Positions 35,460-46,171 of a stretch of DNA of 64,000 nt are shown piece after piece. The stretch is from Coptis chinensis (lineage: Eukaryota; Streptophyta; Magnoliopsida; Ranunculales; Ranunculaceae): the NCBI GenBank assembly GCA_015680905.1, contig CM027381.1, positions 68,499,501-68,563,500 of the forward strand. The letters run 5' to 3'. The position numbers and the translations under genes were made by a program. Position 1 is the stretch's first letter. Every line of letters starts with the position of its first letter. Below the pieces are notes generated by a model. That model saw only the letters and a list, made by a program, of their open reading frames with translations. It made no database searches and was not told where the DNA came from.

Positions 35460-38400
35460 AATGTTCAAGACAATTGGCTTGTGAGATTCCTCCCTTGGTT
35501 CGTGATTCCCTAGGATCCATACTAATATGTTCTTACATATCCCCTCTTTTCTTTAGTATTGCTGTCTATCAGCCTTGTAGGACTATTTAGAAGCATCTTG
35601 TCATCAAAGCCAGTTCGCCTTCGTTATGACAAAGAGTGTGCTGCCTTATTCTTTTTTCGCTTGGTTCCTCGCAAGAGAGATTGGACACGTCCTCACTCGT
35701 TCTTTTTTCAAGATCTTTGAGCCTCTTAAGGATGCCGTAGGGATTCTTCTAACAGGTCTGTCCCTGTGCTAATAGACCCCCTCCAATCCCGGCCGGGCAA
35801 GGGACTAGTTCTCTACCCCATCCCATTCCGACTTCTGTAGGGTTTACTGGTAAAAGTTTCAGCATTGCACCTCACTAGGGTGGCTTTTCTTTTATCAGGT
35901 TTACTATCTAAGTCCCTTAGCCTTAGTTGAAAGTGAGACCAAAGAAAGCTAAGCTGCTTTTCTTTTTCCGTCTATCTTTAAATGTCTTCGTGCTGCTCTC
36001 GAGATGGTAGTGAGGAAGGGAAATGCTTTGTCTTTTGATGTAGTTCCTTTACTTGGGCTTCTTACCGTGACGGAAGAAAGTAGGTTCATAATGAGAAAGG
36101 GATTTGCTCAAGCTATTTCCATTGCGATCAGTTCTACTGCTCTTACCACTGCTACTGCACCCTTATCCTAACTAAGTAATACAAAACCCCCGCTCAACAA
36201 CTATTCTGATTTCCGAAAATCAAAATACTATCTTATGAAATAAAGAACTTCGAAACAATCATGCCAAAGGAACTTCGGGACGGGATCAAATAAAGGCAAC
36301 ACATAAGGAATCGGGAAACCCCCCTCTTAACATTATTAGGTTTATTTTAAAAGCTTTCATCGCCAGGCCCTGAGACCCCCTTATTAATTAATTTACCTAC
36401 CTGATCCTACTAGGTTGATTAGCGCATTGCTCTTAGATTCGTAGCTTTCCCTCTAGTCTAGCTCATAGCCAACTCCCATCCTCGGTCTACCTGCTCATAG
36501 TTCTTGCTCTACCCATGCACTTCTTTCATCCGAGGGTAGAAGCTAGAAGGAAATTACAACCTCCTTACAAACTCGGATTAGCTCTTTCTCTTTAGACTGA
36601 AGCAGCACTCAATGCACCTTACGTTCTACCCAAAACGTAACTATGCTCTATAGTCGCTTTATCGACCAGAGTCTTAGGAACCGAGCTTTTTATCCCGACT
36701 CTCAAGGGTTTAGTATCTTTAATCAAATGCCCTATCCAAGACGGAACATTCAAAAATAGAATCTTATTTACTATAATAATAATAAATTCCCCCGAGAAAA
36801 AACAAAGGGAAAAAAGGTAATTGTGGCTCGATTTATACCCGTTATGATGGCGTTGTCATCAACAAATTGGTAAATTAGGGGAGCCGTAATCCCCGGTTTT
36901 TTAGTCCCATAAGTTTCCCCTATCGTTGTTCTTTCTTGAGGGCTCGCTTCAACATTTCGGCCACTAACTCCTTATGGGGATAACGGGCATCCCTGCCCCA
37001 GCTCTTGGTCGCATGGATGAATCCTACTCCCCGAAAAAAAAGGTTCAATAGATTGATTAGCTATGCATACTCGATCCATTTACTCAAAGGTTCAAAGAAA
37101 GGCTATTTCTTTTCGCTTCATTTTTAAAAGGTCGACTCATATGTCGCGGCCATGTCGACGTTTGATTAACATGGCTGGTTCTCCCCGCAGAGTGAAAAGA
37201 TTCCAAACGATGAATTGTAATAAATCAGCCTACCTTTTATTAAGGCTCCTTGTTCATCTGCAATGAGCCCACTCAGGGTTTCCCTCAAGATTGGTTATTA
37301 GATTCGTAAAAATTGGATATAGAGTGGTGCCCATAAAGGGTCGCGATTGCCGCGATCGATAAAGTTGATGATTCCAACTACTGTCGGTCCCTTTTGTCGT
37401 GGGACATACACTAAGACAGCCTTTTATCTATAAAAGCTAGTGCAAGAAGGCCTCCAGGCAAAAGCATTAATACTAATAAGAGAGGAAGAAAAGAAACCTC
37501 CCCAAATTCGTGTTGTACTGTATTAGTGGAGGCGGCGAAAGCCCTACCCTATATTTTATTTATATATAATAGAACGATATAAAGAGAAAAGGAGTTATGG
37601 TCATGTTTTATTATATATTGGCCTAGTTGGAGTTCTAACTATAGCTGCAACCTATCTCATATTGGTGTTCATTGTACCGCTCTCGATCACAAGCTATCAA
37701 TTGAATAAGAAAGAAAGAAGAAAATAGACCCATAGAATATCTATATGTCATCCACATCCAGACGAATATTTCTTTATGTAAGAAAATATTTACTACATTC
37801 AATTTTACGGAGTTGCAACTATCCATTATTGCATTGCTAGGAATTAAGTTCTTACAGGTAAATGCTCACTAAGTAGGAAAAACCATTTTATCATGATAAA
37901 ATGCTTTATTGTATGCCATTAGCATTCATTATTGCAACTAGTGATGAAGGTGATTTGGGCCAGACGGTACAAGCCTTTTCAAACCTACTTCCCTTTGGTA
38001 AAACATTTCTGGTGTTAAGCCAAAGGTCCTCATCATCAATGGTGGAAAAGGGTAATCGTGAAAGTGTCTCAGATCGTCCCATGACTCTAGCTTTCTTGTA
38101 GCTGTCGAAAGCAAAGGTGCTCAATCCTGTATCTAGAATCTATCGGTCTTCGTTCGATATGGTATACTTTTCTTCGAATTTTTAGATGGTGAGGTTAGAG
38201 TCTTTTCCTAACCCAAAAGCAAGGGGAGGACTCTACCGCTTTTCAGATGCAAATAGGTGCCCCTTTGGTTGCGCTACTCCTCTGATTCCGAAAAAACAAA
38301 ATACTAACCATAAATAGAAAAGAATACGGGCTGTGTCTTTGTTCAGATGCTAATCCCAAAAGCCCTTAGAGTCTTATTTTTATGCCATTATGGAATGCGG

Positions 38401-38760
38401 GGTTTTAGCTCACCCTTGCTTCTTTGGATGCCAATGCGTCTCTTGTTGACACCTCTAGAGAGGTCAACTATAAAACTCAAAACTCATGGGCAGTCTTATA
38501 TGGACGAGTGACAGGGCCTAAGTTGATTACTCATGGATCATGATGGATAGGTAGGGTGTTGCTTGACAGCTCGATCGTGGTCCTAACAGTTGAAAACGGA
38601 GCTGATAGCCATAAGAAAATAAAAATGTTGAAGACTTGTCTAGCACTCGGATATATAGAAGAATACGGTTGGTCTTGCAAGGGATAGCAGAGTAGCCTTA
38701 ATATTATAGCCAGAGATCTGCAGGGGTGGATTTGTGGCCTGTGATCCTGATGGGGTCCCA
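35460..38760. other. Probable mitochondrial DNA insertion (NUMT) in PMD intron 7
   Basis: About 3 kb with a texture unlike its surroundings: visibly higher G+C, long mixed-sequence stretches, and words such as GGAACTTCGGGACGGGATC, CTCTAGTCTAGCTCATAGCC and CGAAAGCCCTACC that look like plant mitochondrial spacer DNA. No intact gene was recognised. Edges are approximate: about 35460 on the left; the right edge is between 38440 and 38760. Plastid DNA or an unfamiliar repeat is possible. Confidence 0.55.
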
Positions 38761-38789
38761 CATCTTATAGCGCAAAACAATTTGTATGC

Positions 38790-38880
38790 CCTACGTTTTT
38801 ATGTTCCTAGGATTAAACCATGCTCATTCTGTGGTGGCAAGTTGGAAACTGCTTTTGTACCTAGGATTAAACCATGCTTT
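38790..38880 (+). repeat. Small direct repeat
   Basis: CCTAGGATTAAACCATGCT occurs at about 38807-38825 and again at about 38860-38878. A short local duplication. Confidence 0.7.
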
Positions 38881-39360
38881 AGATTGCGATCTATCCTCAT
38901 GCACTTGGGTTATAGTGGTAAAATTTTGGGAATGTTTAGACTGGAATGTATACGAAGTTTCTTCACCAAACAGGTCTTCTTTATTTTCATTTTCATTTCA
39001 TGTGATGTGCATGTTTTGAAGAGGATTATGTTGTTTCTACAATCTTCTGATCAGCTAATCTAGGCTCTATTAAAAATTTGAAACTTGGTTGTGTGCATAA
39101 TAACTCCATTGAAAATGAGTTTGGAAAAATAACACAGGGTGTGTTGGATGCAGTTTCTCGTGACATAGGAACACCTTTGAGGCTTTTATATGTTATCCAA
39201 GGTTGGTGCTATGCCGAAGCTAAGAATCCACTAAAAGTGACCGAGAACAAATATTGAGCAACGTGTTTTCCCGCGTTTTATTATATTATAAAGTAATGTA
39301 TGTGTATAATAATTAAAATCAATAAACAATTACAACTATAATTATGAAAAGACAATTTCA

Positions 39361-39581
39361 CTAGAGGTTAATGGAGATGCTCTTGGCGAGGAGTTTAGGG
39401 GTTATGTGTTCAAAATCATGGGAGGGTGTCACAAATAGGGTTTTCTAATGAAGTAGGGTGTCGTCACTCTTGATTCCTGGGCCCTAGCCTTGTTTGCCTT
39501 TTGCAGCATAGAGCCACTCCTTACTTCTGTTGACACGGAAGGCGCACTAGAGAGAGGAGAAGGAAGTCTGTTCGTCGTAGC
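39361..39581 (+). pseudogene. RPS6: 40S ribosomal protein S6 (eS6) pseudogene fragment
   Basis: The frame reads [20 protein letters not shown], then GGCHK with stops, and further on in another frame HGRRTRERRRKSVRRS. These match the N-terminal third of plant eS6 ([18 protein letters not shown] and GYGRRNGERRRKSVRG) at the right spacing and without introns. It has at least two stops and one frameshift, and both ends are missing. The lack of introns suggests a retrocopy, but one exon alone cannot prove it. It lies in PMD intron 7. Confidence 0.85.
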
Positions 39582-40549
39582 AACTTTAATGTGTTTTTAT
39601 TACTATCTTCAAAGTTTGAATTTGCCTTGATAAATAAAAAAGTAGAAGTACTCCTGCTCTTGTCTTTACATGGACCAATTATGGGGAGTTAATTAAGTGA
39701 TAGTCTAAGATTGTGTAGAGAATGTTAAAATAGAGGTTGTTGCTTTATAGAGTGTGAATTTCTTTAAATAGAAGATGTTTTATATACACCCATTTCATCT
39801 ACGACCTTTTTAATATATATCATTTTGTGGCGTATATAGATGTTCTGGTGAAAAAGAGGTCCAAGACGATTGAGCAAGCAGCTCCAATCTCCGTCGATGA
39901 GGCAACAGGTTCAACAGGTTGTCATCCACAAAGTCCACCTCCTGTTGTGACTACTATGGAAAGCACTGGGGATTGTGGAATGGATAGTAAGTCGATAGTG
40001 TCTTATCATTTTATCTATTTGTGTATCATGAAAGTTAAATTTTTCCCAAAATTTTTATAAGGTATAAGGACTTGAGGACTTATCATCTAAAATGTTTATT
40101 ATTTCCCTATCAGAGAGAAATCTAAGCAATTAAAACTGGCCTCCCAAATAAAACTTGTCTGCGCCGACGACCCGGACATTCTTCACTTGATATCACTCCA
40201 GGTAGTTTGTTTAACCAATATTAATTTTAAATTTCCTAATGAGACGGCGTGGGGCTTTTATAAGCCACACTACTCTGAAGCATCTTATTATTGCAAGTGG
40301 TAATGACATGAATTCAAAATATTTTCATAGCTCCTCCAACCTGATTACAACGTCACCGTGGAATACCGAAAGTATCAGAGAAAATACCCGCAAAAAAAGA
40401 AGACTTTGAAGGAGACAAATGCATTGCCGACACAACTTGGTAAAACTCTACTAACACTTAATGAATATATTTATGTTTTCGTGCTAATAGCAACCTATTT
40501 CTATTTCCTACATAAACAATATTACTACATGTAAGATCTATCTTTCCCT

Positions 40550-40945
40550 TCTGGACCCCTTAGGGAGGCTAAAAAGTCAGCTGCTCTATTAGACTTTTTT
40601 TAAAAAAAATTAACAACCTTCACTTGGCAAAGCTGTTGCATTAACTCCCAAATCTCTATCGCCTCATTTTCAATAGACCATGGCATGGTTTCTTTCTTAT
40701 TAAGAATCTCGAGTCAATTGCAATCTCTATCTTCTTATAACCTACCTGGTAGTATACACAATTTCAAGCCATTAAGAATAGCTTGTAATTCCTTATGTAA
40801 GATTGTTCTTGTATGACCTAGCTTCAGCTGTATAGCACATTATACTAGTTCCCATCAGGTCTCTGACTATGCCTCCATGTCTTGCTCCCTTAGGTGCTAC
40901 TTTTCCATTAGTCTCGACCGCGATGCTTCTCTTTGGGATCCCGTG
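40550..40945 (-). mobile_element. LINE RNase H fragment
   Basis: The minus strand reads NGKVAPKGARHGGIVRDLMG, then SIMCYTAEARSYKNNLT, and further pieces in other frames that follow the plant LINE RNase H (GGxxRDxxGxW pattern). It is short and broken by several stops, and lies in the intron before the possible last PMD exon. Confidence 0.6.
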
Positions 40946-41059
40946 AACCCGGTACCCGACAAAGAGAGGAGGAGCGATACGATCTGTGCCGGATGTAAAA
41001 GAACAAACACCTGTCAGAGTAACTAGGTCAAAGAGGCAATTGTTACAGGAATGAGAGCT

Positions 41060-42670
41060 AGGTTGCTAAGCTTGGGAATAAAACTTGTTTTTGGATGATT
41101 CAACTTTATAACTTATATCCATATTTGTGTAAGTTGTGTGATGGAGGTGTTATGTTGGATAGTTGATGTGGTACCGTTGTAGGTAATGTGGGGTAGAGTT
41201 CTAGGTAAAAAGAGGAAACTTTTTATTTTTGTTAGAGGTTACTTTCGACATATCAATTGTAATGTCGCAGGTTGGATATTGTGTATCAATTCTTAGATGG
41301 AGTATGCTTTTTAGTATCCAGAACATGTATGTTATACAAACTAATTGGAGGGTTTTGATGAAAGTACCATCAGAACTCAAAAGGTCCCTAGGTATTATCT
41401 TTGGACCTCTTTTGTTTCTCTTTTAGAAAGTTATATAGTAAGTACCATTTGTTAATGATGTAAACCTTTTGATAGCTATCAGACACAGAGGTATATATTT
41501 AATTTGTGTTTTCGGTAATGGCTTTATATGAGGTGCTTGGATGATCTATAATTAGTCGAGACATTTAAGTTCTTTGGCGTACTAAGTCTTTCTATTGCAA
41601 TGATCTCATTTTTGTCAACCGGTTATTTAACTGCTCTGGAATTCGTCGAGACGGTTAAGTAGTTGGGTTAATGACTGAGAAGTACATTGTTTTAATTTCA
41701 GGTTATGACAGGTCTTTTATATTTATGAAATGTTGAAAATACAAAGGAGACTCTGCCGAAATTTTCCTAGAAAAGTCACATATCTTAGGTATATAATTGT
41801 TTCAGATTTGGGGTGTGTTTATTGATCTTAGGTCTTTTATATTGTTTTTTATTTTGATTTACTTTATTTTTTTTAAAGAAGTTAGATGGATGCTAAAGTT
41901 AGATTAGGTACAACATAAGTACTCTGCACATGAAAAGAAAATGACAACATAAGTATTCTGCTCATGTTAGATTAGGTAGAACATAAATATTATGTATTGT
42001 ATAGCTGACCTTCATAATAACAAATTGTAAACTTGTATTGTTTTCTTTTCTTATTGGTAATTAACATACATTTAGACTTTATTTGATGGAGACAGCCATA
42101 AAATAAGAGAAAAGAGAATGAACTTTCTACTAAATTGTAATTAGGCTACTACATGCAATGCCATTTGGTAGTCCTAGTATCAAATAATAGCATATATACT
42201 AGGGCCTCATATAGTAGAAAGTAGGACAAGTAAATATGAAAAGAAATGTAAATCAAAATGCAGAAAAACACAATGTGAGAAGCCCTCATCTTCTTTCAAT
42301 CATTATAGCATGTGTCTATGATACAATAAATAGCATATGAGAATTGTGGTTGACTGGTTATAACGTAGTTTGGTGTTTCACTCTTGGGCTGCACTTAAGT
42401 GTTTAAGTTTGTGTTTCAATGCCTAAACATTGTGGTTTGGTTTTTGAATCATGGCTATGTTTTTAAATGAAATTACGACTATATTTAGTACTTAAGTATT
42501 CACATTCAAATTACAGGTATGTGTGGTACTTGAGTGTTCACATTCAAATTATGCCTACATTTTCGCGTTCAAATTATCATCGACATATTTCATTATGATG
42601 TACGCATTGGAAAAAGACTCTTATTCCAATATAGCTCTACCACTTTGCCATCGCTTGCAATACTTATTAA
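41060..42670. other. AT-rich intergenic DNA
   Basis: No coding segment or transposon domain recognised. Confidence 0.5.
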
Positions 42671-42677
42671 ATCCAAT

Positions 42678-42815
42678 ATAGTAGTTTAATGGGAGTATGC
42701 TACATATAGTAGTTTAATAGGAGTATGCTATAGATAGTAGTTTAATAGTAGTATGTTACATCTAGTGGCTTAATTGGAGTATGCTACATCTACTATTTTA
42801 ATATAAGTTGGTCAA
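42678..42815. repeat. 28-bp tandem repeat
   Basis: About five copies of TAGTAGTTTAATGGGAGTAT + GCTACATA. One or two diverged copies also occur near 45335-45385 (GTAGTTTAACTAAAGTATGC). Confidence 0.85.
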
Positions 42816-42871
42816 TGCATTTGTTCCCTTCGTATGCTCCAACAATATAACCCGTCCCTCCTTTTACATTT

Positions 42872-42911
42872 CTTTTATAAACAGCATCAACATCTAGGGT
42901 TTAGGGTTTTT
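42872..42911 (+). promoter_or_regulatory. TATA box and telo-box of the CCHC-GRF gene
   Basis: TTTTATAAAC (42872-42881) is followed by TAGGGTTTAGGGTTTT (42895-42910), a double telo-box. Telo-boxes are common around start sites of plant translation and replication genes. The ATG is about 105 bp downstream. Confidence 0.65.
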
Positions 42912-43014
42912 ACCCTTTTTTTTAAAAAAAAAAACTCAGTTATTGCTACTGCATAAGATCCAATCAAGCATAAGAAGCACGAAGCAAGCATAAGAGCACG
43001 TTAATTTTGCAAAA

Positions 43015-43920
43015 ATGAAGGTAATTTCCCTTTAAATTCATGAGTTTGATTAAGTTTAAGTTTTAGGGGTAAATAAGAGAAAATTTTGAGTTATTGAGTG
43101 TCATTCTTCACTTAGAATTTTATCAAGTATAAAGAGCGTGAAGAATTTGATCTTTGAAATGTTAACAGAGATAAATTTTAATGTATCAAGTATAAAGAGC
43201 ATGAAAAAATTTGTTGGTTGTGTGAAGGTTTTCCTTCCTTCATGGATTAGTAATTCTTGAATAATTGAACTTGGTTGAGCTATTGGTCTGAAGTAGCCTA
43301 TTAAAAAGTTTAATTTCTGCATTAGTTGTTGATCGAGACATTTGTTCATTGTCGCTATCTTCATGAGTTTCAAATTAAGAAGTACATGTTTCGTTCACCA
43401 CAGGTTGAATGTCAGGTATGTGATCAACTTGGACACTCAGCTATTGAGTGCCAATTTATGTACTCTCGCTGTAAAGAAGCTACATGTGATGGGATCCGAT
43501 TGTTAGGCAAATCGCAAACAACAAGCAATCCAGAAAGGAAGTACTTGAAGTGCCAGCATGATTCATGTCGAAGTTATTTGCAATGGTTGGATGAAGCTGT
43601 TTCTGATCAACTTTCGGATCAAGCTCATCAACAAACGAATGCTTTAAGTGTGGTCAGCCAGGCCATTGGATGAACGAGTGCCCTTGGGTAAACTGTGAAT
43701 GCAATACAAAAGGCTGTAAGGGGAGGAAGACTGTTAAGACTACCAAGTATGGATTAAATGTTGGAGAAAAGTATTTGAAATGCAAGATCTGCCAGGGATT
43801 TCAATGGCTTCGTGATGCAATGAAGATGGCATCAAGAAAGAAAACAACCACTTTGACTCCGGAACTTATTGTTACACTGAAAATGACTCTGTCTGAATTC
43901 TCAAACCTAAAAATAAATTG
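43015..43920 (+). CDS. Small protein with two CCHC-GRF zinc-finger modules, one frameshift
   Basis: A six-base first coding exon (ATG AAG, 43015-43020) is followed by intron 43021-43403 (GTAATT...CACAG) and exon 43404-43920, giving MKVECQVCDQLGHSAIEC. Module 1 is CCHC (CQVCDQLGHSAIEC) plus a GRF finger (SRCKEATCDG, ERKYLKCQHDSC, YLQWLDEA). Module 2 is CCHC (CFKCGQPGHWMNEC) plus a GRF finger (CECNTKGCKG, GEKYLKCKICQGFQWLRDA). The modules lie in different frames; a shift falls near 43640, so the gene is damaged, or has a small error or unseen splice there. GRF fingers bind single-stranded DNA in other proteins, and CCHC-GRF pairs occur at the C-terminus of plant topoisomerase 3-alpha. Here there is no topoisomerase domain nearby, so this could be a derived stand-alone gene. 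TATA box and telo-box lie upstream. Confidence 0.7.
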
Positions 43921-44459
43921 AAAAATGTAATGTGTAATGCAAAGTTCAACTTTGAACTTCTGCACAGTTATAGCTTTGTAAGATGGCTCCTTGTAAGATG
44001 TATTCTAACATTTTTCTCTCTTTTTCTGATTGCAAGTTTTAGCTTAGTAAGGTGTAACCTGACATTTTTATGATTGCAACTCTATAATGCTCACGATGTA
44101 TGTATCTGAAGCACTTGACAAACGCTTGACAACTTTTTTAAACTGAAGCATTTATCTGTGTCTTTTTGCTCATTTTGCTGTAACTTTTTCGGTAATAGCC
44201 CATTTTGTTATGTCCGTTCAGCCATGCTAGCAGTTAAGATACAATCTGATGTAACATGTTTGCACTGTGAACACATGACAAGTATGAAAATAACCTATCA
44301 GAACTCCATAACTCTCTTTTTAACATAAATCTTCTTTACTATATGGAATCCATAATGTAGTGACATACAAAACAAAGTTGCACTAACTAGATGCAATCTC
44401 AGGTAGTATGCCGATTTTTTAGGAAAAATAGTTTGAGATACAATGGTTTTATCATATGA

Positions 44460-44609
44460 TTAAACACTAACTTTTATCATATGATTAAACTTCTTTTAAG
44501 TGATTGCTTATTAATCTCAACACCAGTTTTGTAGCACTTCAATGTATATGAAACTCAGAGTATCATACTATTGAATTATATGTAACTTCGAGTAACATAT
44601 TATTGAATA

Positions 44610-44661
<52 letters not shown>

Positions 44662-44995
44662 CTAAGTGTAGCATATTATTGAAGTATTATGCGATTTATA
44701 GTATCATATTCCTGAAATATATGAAACTACTAGTATCATATTATTGAATATGAGATTAATAGTATCATACTATTGAAGTCTATGTAACTTAGAGTATCAT
44801 ATTATTGAATTTGTGACTAAGAGTATCATATTATTGAAGTATTATGGTCTTTATAGTATCATATTCCTGCAATATATGTAATGAATTGTATCATATTATA
44901 GAATATGTGATTTATAGTATCATACTATTGAAGTATATGTAACTTTGAGTACCATATTATTGACTATGTGAGTAAGAGTATCATATTATTGAAGT
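44460..44995. repeat. Diverged tandem repeats with a TG microsatellite
   Basis: Repeated AGTATCATATTATTGAA and GTATATGTAACT words at roughly 35-45 bp spacing, interrupted by a long TG run at about 44620-44660. Confidence 0.8.
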
Positions 44996-44999
44996 ACCT

Positions 45000-45952
45000 A
45001 ATCCTGGGTTGTATAGGACATGGTTTGAGTGCGACAAGCAAGTATAACGGGGTTTCCTAATACTTTGCACCAAAGTTTTGCTTCTATAGAGGAGGGACAA
45101 CGAGCTATAGAAGGACAACGAGCATGGACTCTCTACAATAGTCAACACAGTGCTTCATTGCACCCTTCAAAAGGCCACATGCAACTATGTCTCGAGCTAA
45201 TAGTCACAAGTGCTTCCTGAAGCTCCAATTGTCCCACTGAATTTTTCATAAACTCTATCTCCTCTTCCAGCTGTGCCTAATCTCGTTCACTAGATTTAAT
45301 ATGTCATTTATTATTCGATACTAACGTATATACTATATGTAGTAGTTTAACTAAAGTATGCTACAACTAGTGGTTTAATGGGTAGCTTAGTGACCCAATT
45401 GAAACTTCTTCACCCGGTTATTCTAATTTTATCCTTTAAAATATGTGGCTGAAAATCCTATGCACGCGAAATTTGGGTGCACCCGACGCACTTTAGACGT
45501 ATTAAATAATATCATCCAAAGAAAGAGTGGAAAATTGAAATTTGGTCTCCAAAGGGTCACGGGGGCATTTTGGTAATTTTCAGCTCGAAATTCAAAAAGC
45601 AGCGAAACTTCAGCCATAGCTAGAACATGAACATGATGAGGAGAGTCTAAAGACGCTAATAGAAGATGAAAAGAAAGAAGTTTGATATAGAAATGAAGAC
45701 TCTATAATGTAAATCACCTTATATGATCAAATTTAATTCAAGGCAAAATCGTGGATGAATTATGTCTGGGGTGCAAAAATGGGGTGTCTACATACTTTGA
45801 TCATGTATGTTGGTGATCAACACTTCAGGCTATTCTTGATGAGACTAACCATTTAGGCATATTATACATCTTATTACTTGGCTTATTATATGCTCAAGGT
45901 GTACTTTCTTCTGATTTAATATACTAATTGCTATTTTTTTTTAATTTGTTCA
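45000..45952. other. Intergenic DNA, no gene seen
   Basis: Only a weak copy of the 28-bp unit (45335-45385) stands out. Confidence 0.45.
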
Positions 45953-45961
45953 TTATGAAAT

Positions 45962-46162
45962 GGGTTAACGAACATTACCCCCTACTAGATGAGCCAATTA
46001 GGATCCCCCCCCCCCCTAAATACACACAAAAAAACACGGTCAATCCAAGTTGACTTTTTTTTTTTGTACTTAAGGGGGAGACCCTAATTTTCACCATCTA
46101 GTAAGGGGGAAATCTTAATTGACTCATCTAGTAAGGGGGGAGGTGGTAATACTAGTTAACCC
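45962..46162. mobile_element. MITE of Mutator type, 201 bp, with 9-bp target duplication
   Basis: Termini GGGTTAAC (45962-45969) and GTTAACCC (46155-46162) are part of longer imperfect inverted repeats; ACTAGATGAGCCAATTAGG on the left pairs with CTTAATTGACTCATCTAGT on the right. The element is flanked by TTATGAAAT on both sides (45953-45961 and 46163-46171). A 9-bp duplication points to Mutator-like transposition. It has no coding capacity and carries a run of C. Confidence 0.85.
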
Positions 46163-46171
46163 TTATGAAAT

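Larger units (their letters stand above)
32299..41054 (+). pseudogene. Plant mobile domain (PMD, MAIN-like) gene, 10-11 exons, with one in-frame stop
   Basis: Exons 32299-32376, 32468-33142, 33239-33394, 33601-33990, 34238-34625, 34716-34775, 34873-34947, 39840-39986, 40116-40201 and 40331-40439 join in phase. A last exon at about 40969-41054 (VKEQTPVRVTRSKRQLLQE, stop) is possible. PMD motifs: LGFKHLRKIDQFHGDQDLIS, ALVDRWRPETNSFHFP, EATITLEDVAYILGL, then IIWQPWDAWV and MRQFGRKQHIPDPPP. An in-frame TAG at 33838-33840 interrupts exon 4, and roughly 20 family residues seem to be missing between exons 3 and 4. PMD proteins such as MAIN/MAIL1 act in the nucleus in silencing and genome stability; many others ride in transposons. 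Intron 7 (4.9 kb) is filled with foreign DNA. It is probably a recent pseudogene; a functional shorter product cannot be excluded. Confidence 0.8.

Noticed and set aside
37300-37560. Minus-strand pieces (YVPRQKGPTVVG, LPLLLVLML) vaguely like mitochondrial nad1
   Set aside because: Spacing and most residues do not fit nad1; too weak to name a gene inside the probable organellar block.
44620-44660. TG run considered as a regulatory Z-DNA site
   Set aside because: It is a plain microsatellite in intergenic repeats with no gene directly beside it.
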